In this document: in pieces, positions 7,447 through 13,397 of the stretch
How positions within the stretch are numbered: position 1 is the stretch's first letter
Layout of the letters: each line of letters opens with the position of its first letter
DNA from: CF-161 sp035259145
GTDB lineage: Bacteria > Chloroflexota > Dormibacteria > Dormibacterales > Dormibacteraceae
Assembly: GCA_035259145.1 (NCBI GenBank)
Contig: DATFWQ010000002.1
Span: 1 to 13,397 of the forward strand
Direction of reading: 5' to 3'
DNA: 13,397 nt
The notes under the pieces: generated by a model
What the model was told of the DNA's origin: nothing
The model's input: only the letters and a program-made list of their open reading frames with translations
Database searches by the model: none
Made by a program: the position numbers and the translations under genes

Positions 7447-7971
7447 TCAGCCCGCGTGGTCGAGTGACTCGGGCGGACCGATGGTCGCAGCGTCGGGACC
7501 CAGGCGCTCGACGTAGGAGTCGTGGACCTGCCGCCATCGCTGCTGCGGGGTCCACGGCGCCGGCTCGCCGCTCAGGTGATACCTGAGCACGTCAAGGCAG
7601 GCGTGCCATCCAGCAGCGTCGCGTGCGGCCTTGCCGAGCTCGTCAAATGTTGTCACGAAGGTCAGCAGACACCCCTCGGCATCGTGCTCTAACTCGAAAC
7701 GAAGAGTCTCGTCGTCGCCCCAGCGAAACTCCAGCACCGACGGCGGATCGAACACGATCATCTTGCCGTCGATAGCCGGCCCCTCACCGTCATGGAACCG
7801 AAATCGAAGTGGTGCCCCCGGTGCTCGTTTTCCTTCGATGTCGGTCGGGAACCACGCCCGAAGGTGTTCAGGCTCGGTCAGCGCCAGCCAGACCTTCTCA
7901 GGCGAGTGATGAAGCCTTCGCCTGAATGTCAGCTGCCATCGTCCTCCTACCTGTTCGAGTGCTCCGTGCAC
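7447..7971 (-). CDS. SRPBCC/AHSA1-domain protein
   Basis: A 174-residue START/Bet v1-like protein. Family hallmarks are HHSPEKVWLALTEPEHLRAWFPTDI near residues 21-45, the strands RFRFHDGEGPAIDGKMIVFDPP and LEFRWGDDE, and the C-terminal helix AAGWHACLDVLRYHLSG. These proteins form a hydrophobic pocket; the role of this one is unknown. The start is GTG 7971, with GGAGG 7 nt upstream. The longer frame to 8076 would overlap the ArsR gene by nearly 90 nt and add basic, unconserved sequence. It lies 17 nt after the ArsR stop, the common ArsR-AHSA1 operon. Confidence 0.9.
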   Translation of the reverse strand: MHGALEQVGGRWQLTFRRRLHHSPEKVWLALTEPEHLRAWFPTDIEGKRAPGAPLRFRFHDGEGPAIDGKMIVFDPPSVLEFRWGDDETLRFELEHDAEGCLLTFVTTFDELGKAARDAAGWHACLDVLRYHLSGEPAPWTPQQRWRQVHDSYVERLGPDAATIGPPESLDHAG

Positions 7972-7988
7972 GTGAAGTCCTCCATGTC

Positions 7989-8309
7989 TCAAAACCGGGA
8001 GTCTGGTATGGCGTCGAGGTGCCTTTCGAGATCGTCGAGGCGTGACGCCCATAAGCGCCGGTATGGCTCGAGCCATTCATCGATCGCGCGCAAGGGCTCT
8101 GCTCGCACGCGGTAGAGGCGGCGCTGGGCGTCAGCGCGCACCTCGACAAAGCCAGCCTCTCGGAGCACACGCAGGTGCTTGGAGACCGCGGGCTGGCTGA
8201 CGGCGAGCTGGTCGACAAGGTCGCCGACGGCGCGCTCGCGTTCGCGAAGCAGATCCAGGATGTGGCGCCGGTTTGGTTCAGCCAGCACCTCGAACGCAGC
8301 GGTCGTCAT
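7989..8309 (-). CDS. ArsR-family winged-helix repressor, first gene of ArsR-AHSA1 operon
   Basis: A 106-residue winged-helix regulator. It opens with FEVLAEPNRRHILDLLRE, then the DNA-recognition unit LVDQLAVSQPAVSKHLRVLREAGFV (about 31-55) and the wing VRADAQRRLYRV. It contains no cysteine, so it cannot be a thiol-based metal sensor like ArsR or CadC; it belongs to the SRPBCC-linked subgroup of unknown effector. ATG 8309 is chosen because the promoter at 8318-8346 predicts transcription starting at about 8310-8311, making the message leaderless. ATG 8321 and TTG 8327 are in frame upstream but lie within the -10 region or beyond it. Confidence 0.92.
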   Translation of the reverse strand: MTTAAFEVLAEPNRRHILDLLRERERAVGDLVDQLAVSQPAVSKHLRVLREAGFVEVRADAQRRLYRVRAEPLRAIDEWLEPYRRLWASRLDDLERHLDAIPDSRF

Positions 8310-8317
8310 CGTCACTA

Positions 8318-8346
8318 ACATTACCAATCAGCTATATAGCTGTCAA
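8318..8346 (-). promoter_or_regulatory. ArsR operon promoter with palindromic operator in the spacer
   Basis: On the minus strand a perfect -35 TTGACA (8346-8341) is followed after exactly 17 nt by TAATGT (8323-8318), which keeps the key T, A and final T of a -10. The perfect 14-bp palindrome CAGCTATATAGCTG (8329-8342) fills most of the spacer and overlaps the -35 by 2 nt. This is where a dimeric ArsR repressor would block RNA polymerase. Autoregulation is inferred from family habit and position. Confidence 0.68.
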
Positions 8347-8430
8347 GGCATGAATCGAAGTTCACAGTGGCATAGCGGCGGCGCTTCGTTCTTCTAGCGC
8401 TCCCTCCTCCGCCGGCTTCGCGGACGAGAG

Positions 8431-9975
8431 TTAAGGTGCGGGTGACAGCGGGACGCTGGCCACCACCCGCGTGCCCTGGTGGGGGGCGCTGACCACCTCG
8501 ATCCACCCGCCGACCCCTGCCGCCCTTTCTCGCATCGAGCGGAGCCCAAGGTGCCCGGGGAAGCTCCCCTCCGGATCGAAACCGACTCCGTCGTCCGCGA
8601 TCTCCAGTACGAGCCTGCCGTCGTGCGGCTCCAGCTGGACCTGCACCTGCTGAGCTCGCGCGTGCTTGACGGTGTTGTGGAGGGCCTCCTGCCCGATTCG
8701 GTAGAGCGCCTCTTTTACCTCCAGGGGTTGGTCCGGCTCCTCGCGGTCGACGGCCTTGACCTCGATTCCGTGCCTGGCCCGGAGTGCTTCGATCTGCTTG
8801 TTCAGGGCTACGACCAGGCCCTCCGACTCCAGCGATTCAGGTCGCAGCTCGAAGATCAGAGCCCGCATCTCCGCCTCCCCGGCTTCGGCGAGCTGGAAGA
8901 CGTGGTCGATCAGCGGCGCAACCCCGGTGGCCTCACCTTCCAGTCGCTCACGCGCCATCCGCGCTCCCAACTGGATCCCGGAGAGCGCCTGGGAGACTGA
9001 GTCGTGGAGCTCGCGCGCCAGGCGCTGCCGCTCCTCGAGCACGATCCGCTCCCGTGCGACCGCAAGTAGCCTCGCATTTGCCGCCGCCATGGCAGCCTGA
9101 TCGGCCAGCGTCGCCAGGAAGATCGTCTCAGCCTCGCTCGGAAGCTTGTCCTGTCGGTAGATGGCAGTCAGGTATCCAACGACAGCCCTGCGGTAGACCA
9201 CCGGCGCGAACAGCCCGGCCTGCCAGGGGAGCTCGTCCAGCACACCGGAAAGCCCAGCCAATCCCGGATCGAGCTCCAACTGCCGCCGTGCATCTGCGTA
9301 AACGACGACCCTCTGCGTCATCGATGCCCCCAGGGCTGCCATACATGCGCGTGCACGTCCCGTGACCCGCATCACTTCTCGAAACCCGTCAGGCAGCCCG
9401 GCAGCTCCGATCCAGAAGCCGGGCTCAGACCTGTCGTCGAGCATCACCGAGGCGCCGAGGGCCCGTGTGCCTTTGAGAGCGCAATCGGCGAGGGCCTGAA
9501 CGGTCGCATCGATGGAATCACAGACCGCGACGCTCGCAGCCGCCTGGGCAAGCGCGGCCGCCTCCCTTGCCTGCCGCCGCCGCTCACTGACGTCTCGGAG
9601 GATGGCCGCGACGAGCCGCGCGCCCACCGATTCCAGGACCGTCGTCGTGAATTCGACGTCCAGCAGCGATCCGTCCGGCCGGCAAACCATGCCCTGCCGC
9701 CGTTCCGGCTTGGTGCGACTGAGCTTGGCGAACTCCGTCAGAGCGCTCTGCCGCTCACGTTCCGGGATCACCGTCAGGAAGTCGCGTCCGAGCAGCTCTT
9801 CACGCGGACGCCCGACGAGCTCGCATGCAGCAGGATTGGCGAAGACGAATCGTCGATCGGCATCGACCACGACAATTCCATCCACGGACGCTCTGACGAG
9901 GGCGTCCAGGACGTCGTCGAGTCCCGAATTTCCTGGTTCGCTTACCGACCGCGCGAGGGCGGGTACCGCGCTCAT
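8431..9975 (-). CDS. PAS-GAF sensor histidine kinase, NarL/DegS type
   Basis: A 514-residue soluble kinase with no membrane segment. Domains in order: PAS (about 20-130; IVVVDADRRFVFANPAACELVGRPREELLG, then the PAC end RDVSERRR), GAF (about 145-305; GLFAPVVYRRAVVGYLTAIYR), the HisKA_3 dimerisation helix with H-box ARELHDSVSQAL (phospho-acceptor His324), and HATPase_c with N-box HNTVKHA (Asn434), G1 DDGVGFDP (461-468) and G2 GHLGLRSMRERA. PAS and GAF may bind a cofactor or small ligand, but no heme or flavin residue can be assigned by eye. It is a close relative of the partial kinase at 1-621. No response regulator is adjacent: ArsR lies downstream and a PNPOx-like gene upstream. Start ATG 9975 has only a weak ribosome site. 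A weak hairpin (TCCGC 8408-8412, GCGGA 8420-8424) follows the stop. Confidence 0.95.
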   Translation of the reverse strand: MSAVPALARSVSEPGNSGLDDVLDALVRASVDGIVVVDADRRFVFANPAACELVGRPREELLGRDFLTVIPERERQSALTEFAKLSRTKPERRQGMVCRPDGSLLDVEFTTTVLESVGARLVAAILRDVSERRRQAREAAALAQAAASVAVCDSIDATVQALADCALKGTRALGASVMLDDRSEPGFWIGAAGLPDGFREVMRVTGRARACMAALGASMTQRVVVYADARRQLELDPGLAGLSGVLDELPWQAGLFAPVVYRRAVVGYLTAIYRQDKLPSEAETIFLATLADQAAMAAANARLLAVARERIVLEERQRLARELHDSVSQALSGIQLGARMARERLEGEATGVAPLIDHVFQLAEAGEAEMRALIFELRPESLESEGLVVALNKQIEALRARHGIEVKAVDREEPDQPLEVKEALYRIGQEALHNTVKHARAQQVQVQLEPHDGRLVLEIADDGVGFDPEGSFPGHLGLRSMRERAAGVGGWIEVVSAPHQGTRVVASVPLSPAP

Positions 9976-10160
9976 GGGTCTGGAGTCATCAAGTCGATTT
10001 CAGTTCCGGGCCGAGCGGACGATGGATGACCTGGGTCAACCCCGCTCAGGCGCCGAGCCTCCCGGTCAACGCTTCAAGAAGCCACTGTGGGCACGCTACC
10101 GGTCGTGGCAGGCGGGTGCGACTGCCGAAGACTAGAGATCCGACCCACCCGTTTGGTGGT

Positions 10161-10185
10161 GAGCGGGGTGACGCCGATCCCGCTC
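10161..10185 (-). terminator. Inverted repeat between the PNPOx-like gene and the kinase
   Basis: GAGCGGG (10161-10167) and CCCGCTC (10179-10185) form a 7-bp stem with an 11-nt loop, about 85 nt past the stop of the minus-strand PNPOx-like gene. It could end that transcript or lie in the kinase leader. The rest of 9976-10268 has no gene; it holds GGTCAAC twice, at 10034-10040 and 10064-10070, 30 bp apart, and no clear promoter. Confidence 0.3.
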
Positions 10186-10268
10186 CGCCGCGGCACTGGG
10201 CCCTCTTCCGACCCCTCTGACACGGCCATTCCCCAGCACTTGGTCATGTCTCCCAGCGGTAGGTGAGT

Positions 10269-10712
10269 TCAGCCAAACCACTGCTTGGAGAAGTCTGCGG
10301 ACAGCCAGCGCTCCGGGCGGAGGCTGACGACCACCTCTCCCTCGACCACGTCCGCCGTCGCCGCCACGTAGGCCTCACCTAGCTTGGAGCCCAGGTATCG
10401 ATGGGCCAGCGACCGGCGCTCCTCCTTGTCGACGGGATGCTCGATCGCCACCACCGGTCCTTCCACCGTGACGTACCTGTAAGGAGGATCTTCGGTCTGG
10501 ACGCAGAGGCTGCAGCGGCCTGCGCTCCGCAGCGCCGGCATCTTGCGCGACTCGCGGCCGGTGATGATCCTCACCAGGCCTCCCGGTTCGTACCCGTACC
10601 AGATCGGCACGAGCCAGGGACCCCTCTCCTGACCGTCAGAAATGCCTAGAACGCCGATGTGCACCCCGGCGAGAAACGTCTCCCGCTCTGCCACGCTCAT
10701 TGCAAGTGACAC
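10269..10712 (-). CDS. Pyridoxamine 5'-phosphate oxidase-like FMN-binding split-barrel protein
   Basis: A 147-residue flavin/deazaflavin-binding split barrel. Family features are the opening helix AERETFLAGVHIGVLGISDG, the strand WLVPIWYGYEPGGLVRIIT, the GRESRKMPALRSAGRCSLCVQ phosphate-binding segment, and the VTVEGPVVAIE strand. It may be an FMN or F420-linked oxidoreductase or a heme/flavin-binding protein; PNPOx activity itself should not be assumed. GTG 10712 is the likely start: GAGGAGG (10725-10719) ends 6 nt before it, whereas the ATG at 10718 directly abuts the Shine-Dalgarno and would be too close. It is divergent from the multicopper oxidase gene, with 166 nt between the starts. Confidence 0.86.
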   Translation of the reverse strand: MSLAMSVAERETFLAGVHIGVLGISDGQERGPWLVPIWYGYEPGGLVRIITGRESRKMPALRSAGRCSLCVQTEDPPYRYVTVEGPVVAIEHPVDKEERRSLAHRYLGSKLGEAYVAATADVVEGEVVVSLRPERWLSADFSKQWFG

Positions 10713-10753
10713 GCGCATCCTCCTCGTAGTGAAACTTCAGGTCAGGAACCGAC

Positions 10754-10768
10754 TGGCTCCGCGAGCCA
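10754..10768 (-). promoter_or_regulatory. Inverted repeat TGGCTC-CGC-GAGCCA upstream of the PNPOx-like gene
   Basis: Perfect 6-bp arms flank a 3-nt centre in the divergent intergenic region, 42 nt upstream of the minus-strand start. It could be an operator or a leader hairpin. I saw no good promoter boxes around it. Confidence 0.3.
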
Positions 10769-10838
10769 TTCTCGCCTATCAAACGCGACCGGTCTGCGGC
10801 TGCTTTTCCTCCGAGTGCGTACGCTGAAAAGCACTCAA

Positions 10839-10857
10839 TTTAGCCACGGTTTAGCCA
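10839..10857 (+). promoter_or_regulatory. Direct repeats TTTAGCCA upstream of the multicopper oxidase gene
   Basis: TTTAGCCA occurs at 10839-10846 and 10850-10857, 11 bp apart, placing the copies on the same face of the helix. They lie 22-40 nt before the oxidase ATG, about where an activator or a -35 region would be. A TATGAA at 10865-10870 could be the -10, giving a leaderless or nearly leaderless message. I see no match to the known CsoR, CueR or CopY operator patterns. Confidence 0.35.
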
Positions 10858-10878
10858 TGCCGAGTATGAAATCTAGGC

Positions 10879-12012
10879 ATGCCGAGATCTCAGGGCGCCG
10901 GCGCAGCTTCGGGCCGGGACCGCGGCGAGCATAAGGAAAGCACTCACCCGTCGCGCCGTGACATCCTGCGTCTGGGCCTCGGCGGCATCGGGCTGGCCGG
11001 TGCCGGAATCGCTGCCGCAATGGGCGGCGGCGGGCTCGCTCCCGGCATCCCCCCAGGGGCGGCAGACTCAGGCCACGACGGCCATCGAGGCCGCGGCGCG
11101 GATGGCGCGTTCGCCATGCCCACGGTCCGGGGCGAGGTGAACCACGTTGCCAACGGGTTCGACCCTGGCGACATGCTCACCGACTTCGACGGCGGGAAGG
11201 TGAGCACGCTGCCGAGTGGCCAGACCCTCCACGAGTACAGCGTCGTGGCGCAGGAAAAGTGGATCGAAGTGGTGCCGGGGATCCGCTTCCCGGCGTGGAC
11301 CTACAACGGACGGGTGCCGGGCCCGAGCTTCAGGGTGCGTGAGAGCGACCGCGTGCGGATCCAGTTCGTCAACGCCACCCCACATCCGCACAGCATGCAC
11401 TTCCACGGAATCCATCCCGGCAACATGGACGGCGTCTTCGACATCGCGTCGGGCCAGGTGCCCTCTGGCGGCACGTTCACGTACGAGTTCGACGCGGAGC
11501 CTTTCGGGGTCCATCTCTATCACTGCCACACCAGCCCCCTGGCCAAGCACATCGCGAAGGGCCTGTACGGGGCCTTCATCATCGACCCCAAGGAGGGCTG
11601 GTCGTGGGCCGACCATGAGCTCGTCATGGTGATGAACGGTCTTGACATCGACTTCGACGACGAGAACGAGTTCTACGCAGTCAACACGATCCCCTTCCAC
11701 TTCAACCACGACAGGCACCCCATCCAGATCAGAGTGGGCGAGCTGGTACGGATCTTCCTGATCAATCTGCTCGAGTTCGACCCGATCAACTCGTTCCATC
11801 TCCACGCCAACTTCTTCCACTACTACCCCACCGGCACAAGCCGGACTCCGGCCGAGTACACGGACACGGTCGCCCTCATGCAGGGGCAGCGAGGAATTCT
11901 GGAATTCACGTACAGGCACCCCGGCCGGTACATGTTCCACGCGCACAAAACCGAGTTCGCCGAACTGGGCTGGTCCGGTGTTTTCGACGTGAAGGCGGTC
12001 ACGTCGAGTTGA
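10879..12012 (+). CDS. Tat-exported two-domain multicopper oxidase, type C arrangement
   Basis: A 377-residue periplasmic or extracellular copper oxidase. A twin-arginine signal (SRRDIL at 25-30, then a Gly/Ala-rich hydrophobic run to about 56) exports it already folded. A His/Gly/Asp linker leads to cupredoxin domain 1 (about 115-240) and domain 2 (about 245-375). Four His-x-His pairs that build the trinuclear copper centre are visible: H174-F-H176, H215-C-H217, H307-L-H309 and H354-A-H356. Type 1 copper ligands are His171, Cys216 and His224. The axial position (about 229) is Leu, not Met, as in laccases of higher potential. Domain 2 has Ala where Cys would be, so the type 1 site is in domain 1 only. 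Such enzymes work as trimers and oxidise phenols, Cu(I), Fe(II) or Mn(II); a copper nitrite reductase is less likely because all eight cluster histidines are present. ATG 10879 has no Shine-Dalgarno. The ZIP gene follows after 14 nt. Confidence 0.92.
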   Translation: MPRSQGAGAASGRDRGEHKESTHPSRRDILRLGLGGIGLAGAGIAAAMGGGGLAPGIPPGAADSGHDGHRGRGADGAFAMPTVRGEVNHVANGFDPGDMLTDFDGGKVSTLPSGQTLHEYSVVAQEKWIEVVPGIRFPAWTYNGRVPGPSFRVRESDRVRIQFVNATPHPHSMHFHGIHPGNMDGVFDIASGQVPSGGTFTYEFDAEPFGVHLYHCHTSPLAKHIAKGLYGAFIIDPKEGWSWADHELVMVMNGLDIDFDDENEFYAVNTIPFHFNHDRHPIQIRVGELVRIFLINLLEFDPINSFHLHANFFHYYPTGTSRTPAEYTDTVALMQGQRGILEFTYRHPGRYMFHAHKTEFAELGWSGVFDVKAVTSS

Positions 12013-12026
12013 GCGGGGAGGCTAGC

Positions 12027-13238
12027 GTGGAATCCGGTGTGCGTCAGAAACCGCGGACCGAGCGGCGCGACGGTCTCCGGCGAAACCTGCTCGGGGTCCT
12101 GCTCTTACCGCTACTTCTGTTGGCCGGCGTCATCGCACTGTTCGCCCTCACCGAGGGTGCCGGCCTCAACATTCAGCCGGCGGCACCCAACGAGGCCATT
12201 CAGTTCGAGCGCACGGTGCTGCGTCCCGGCGTGATCGAGCTGCACGTCCGCAACGCGAGCGCAGACGCGGTCACCATAAGCCAGCTCAACGTCAACGACG
12301 GCATCTGGCCCTTCACGGTCGCGCCGAGCTCTGAAATTCCCCGCCTCGGCAGCGCGGTCCTGACCGTGGAGTACCCGTGGGTTCATGGAGAGCCATACCG
12401 GATCACGCTCTTCAGCAGCAACTCCATCGCCTTCAGCACCGAGATCGCGGCGGCCGCCACGACCGCGGCGGTCTCCGCGGGCACCCTCGTGAGCTTCACC
12501 CTGATCGGCATCTACGTGGGCATTGTGCCCGTCCTCCTGGGCATGGTCTGGTTGCCGGCTCTGCGCCGCCTGGGCCGTCGGGCAATGTTGCTGCTGATGG
12601 CCGCCACGGTGGGCCTCCTCATCTATCTGGGAATCGACACGATCACCGAGGCCATCGAACAGGCCGGTGAGCTCGGCGGCCCCCAGCAGGGCTTTGGGGT
12701 TGCGGGGATCGGGCTGGTCGGAACCGTATTCCTGCTGGACGCGCTCAGCCGTCGCCAGATGATGACGCAAGGAACCGACACCGAGCGCCGGATGACGCTG
12801 GCCACCTTGATCGCCGGTGGCATCGGGCTCCACAACCTCGGTGAGGGGCTCGCGATCGGCGCCGCCTACAGCGTCGGTGCAGCAGCACTCGGCTCTTTCC
12901 TGGTGATCGGGTTCATCATCCAGAACCTCACAGAGGGACTCGGCATCGTCGTGCCGCTTATCAGGGAGCGGCCATCGCTTCGAGCGCTGGCAGCACTCGG
13001 AGCTCTTGCCGGTGGCCCGGCCATCATCGGCACGTGGATCGGGGGACTGGTTTCTGCCCCGGCCCTGTCCGTGCTCTTCCTGGGCATCGGCTCGGGTGCC
13101 GTGCTCCAGGTGGCCTATCAGATCGGCAGGAATCTCGTCTGGCGAGCCGAGGAGCGGCGCCAGATGCCTGTGACCGCGTTCGCCGGCGTGACGGCCGGCA
13201 TGCTCGCACTCTATGTCACCGGCCTGCTGGTCAAGTAG
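12027..13238 (+). CDS. ZIP-family metal transporter fused to N-terminal anchor and extracytoplasmic beta domain
   Basis: A 403-residue membrane protein. Residues 20-42 form a membrane anchor (LLGVLLLPLLLLAGVIALFA). About 45-140 is a soluble beta-rich segment resembling a cupredoxin or Ig-like fold without obvious copper ligands (IQFERTVLRPGVIELHVRN). The rest is an eight-helix ZIP core, starting near residue 150. The TM4 metal motif is HNLGEG (His269, Glu273); the matching TM5 motif is QNLTEG (Gln299, Glu303), where ZupT/GufA-type ZIPs usually have HN-x-x-EG. ZIPs move Zn, Fe, Mn and related divalent metals into the cytoplasm. I chose GTG 12027, which has GGGGAGG (12015-12021) 5 nt upstream; TTG 12009, overlapping the oxidase stop, would add 6 residues without a ribosome site. 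Spacing of 14 nt from the oxidase implies one operon and a joint function. Confidence 0.87.
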   Translation: MESGVRQKPRTERRDGLRRNLLGVLLLPLLLLAGVIALFALTEGAGLNIQPAAPNEAIQFERTVLRPGVIELHVRNASADAVTISQLNVNDGIWPFTVAPSSEIPRLGSAVLTVEYPWVHGEPYRITLFSSNSIAFSTEIAAAATTAAVSAGTLVSFTLIGIYVGIVPVLLGMVWLPALRRLGRRAMLLLMAATVGLLIYLGIDTITEAIEQAGELGGPQQGFGVAGIGLVGTVFLLDALSRRQMMTQGTDTERRMTLATLIAGGIGLHNLGEGLAIGAAYSVGAAALGSFLVIGFIIQNLTEGLGIVVPLIRERPSLRALAALGALAGGPAIIGTWIGGLVSAPALSVLFLGIGSGAVLQVAYQIGRNLVWRAEERRQMPVTAFAGVTAGMLALYVTGLLVK

Positions 13239-13263
13239 AAAGACACTGCGGGGCATAGAGGTG

Positions 13264-13281
13264 CGGCCGGAAACCCGGCCG
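13264..13281 (+). terminator. Hairpin after the ZIP transporter gene
   Basis: CGGCCGG (13264-13270) and CCGGCCG (13275-13281) form a perfect 7-bp GC stem with a 4-nt AAAC loop, 25 nt after the ZIP stop codon. No T-tract follows, which is common for high-GC terminators. Confidence 0.6.
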
Positions 13282-13333
13282 AGGCATCTGGGGGCCAGGT
13301 GGTCCGAATGCGCCCGGGCCGCCGACTCGGGGT

Positions 13334-13361
13334 CCCCGCGAAACCCGTGGGTTTCGTGGGG
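13334..13361 (+). terminator. Strong 13-bp hairpin downstream of the oxidase-ZIP operon
   Basis: CCCCGCGAAACCC (13334-13346) and GGGTTTCGTGGGG (13349-13361) pair over 13 positions, with one position forming a G-U wobble in RNA. Only GT separates the arms, so the innermost pairs would open into the loop. It could be a second terminator for the ZIP operon, one for a convergent gene beyond the window, or an intergenic repeat element. Confidence 0.45.
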
Positions 13362-13379
13362 TGGGGAACACCGGAGCAC

Positions 13380-13396
13380 GCGCATTAGCAATGCGT
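13380..13396. repeat. Short inverted repeat at the right window edge
   Basis: GCGCATT (13380-13386) and AATGCGT (13390-13396) pair with one G-T end pair around AGC. It is too close to the edge to say whether it belongs to a promoter, terminator or mobile-element end. Confidence 0.25.
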
Positions 13397-13397
13397 A

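Noticed and set aside
7972..8076. N-terminal extension of the SRPBCC protein
   Set aside because: The added residues are basic and unconserved and overlap the ArsR coding end. GTG 7971 has a good Shine-Dalgarno.
7989..8309. Arsenic or metal-sensing role for the ArsR protein
   Set aside because: It contains no cysteine, and no metal-resistance gene lies in its operon.
10026..10220. Small plus-strand frame between kinase and PNPOx-like gene
   Set aside because: No ribosome site, no motif and odd composition.
11068..11946. 292-codon minus-strand frame opposite the multicopper oxidase
   Set aside because: It is rich in Val, Glu and His as a mirror of the oxidase codons, with no recognisable domain.
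10879..12012. Copper nitrite reductase as the identity of the oxidase
   Set aside because: Nitrite reductases lack the full set of four His-x-His pairs. All are present here, which points to an oxygen-reducing trinuclear centre.
12111..13391. 426-codon minus-strand frame opposite the ZIP transporter
   Set aside because: Its hydrophilic Gln/His/Arg composition is the usual complement of a membrane-protein gene. It also runs through the terminator hairpins.
13365..13397. tRNA, attachment site or ECF promoter at the right edge
   Set aside because: A GGAAC-like element and a short hairpin are present, but neither a cloverleaf nor a matching -10 can be seen before the window ends.

Overview
This is a high-GC bacterial chromosomal window. 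NarL-type histidine kinases with PAS/GAF sensors, a LuxR regulator carrying an NB-ARC-like ATPase, ArsR-SRPBCC and Phd-VapC modules, and apparently leaderless starts all suggest a soil-type lineage such as Actinomycetota or Chloroflexota. The phylum cannot be fixed from the sequence alone. I see no rRNA, tRNA, CRISPR array, insertion sequence or phage gene.

Layout. 1-621 (+): C-terminal part of a histidine kinase, closed by a GC-rich hairpin. 622-1021: non-coding leader with a recognisable promoter. 1022-6004 (+): probable three-gene operon of an XRE-type regulator with a helical-repeat tail, an alpha/beta hydrolase of the 2,6-dihydroxypseudooxynicotine hydrolase/FrsA-like type, and a 778-residue ATPase-TPR-LuxR regulator. 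6022-6686 (-): Phd-type antitoxin and PIN-domain toxin, overlapping by 4 nt and convergent with the LuxR gene. 6781-7293 (-): MaoC-fold hydratase. 7447-8309 (-): ArsR repressor followed by an SRPBCC/AHSA1 protein, under a TTGACA promoter with a perfect palindrome in its spacer. 8431-9975 (-): full-length PAS-GAF-histidine kinase closely related to the partial kinase at the left edge. 10269-10712 (-): FMN-binding split-barrel (PNPOx-like) protein. 10879-13238 (+): divergently transcribed Tat-exported two-domain multicopper oxidase, then a ZIP-family metal transporter with an extra N-terminal membrane anchor and extracytoplasmic beta domain. Two hairpins follow.

How it fits together. Most of the window is regulatory or accessory. 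Two related kinases have no response regulator visible beside them. The hydrolase sits between two large multidomain regulators and is probably the effector of that operon. The most distinctive unit is the oxidase-ZIP pair. The oxidase has the full set of His-x-His copper motifs with its type 1 copper site in domain 1 (a type C two-domain arrangement). The transporter is an unusual fusion with His replaced by Gln in one of its two metal-site motifs. Together they look like an extracytoplasmic metal oxidase coupled to metal transport; the metal is unknown.

Several start codons were set by Shine-Dalgarno position rather than by the longest frame: 1022, 2416, 7293, 7971, 10712 and 12027.
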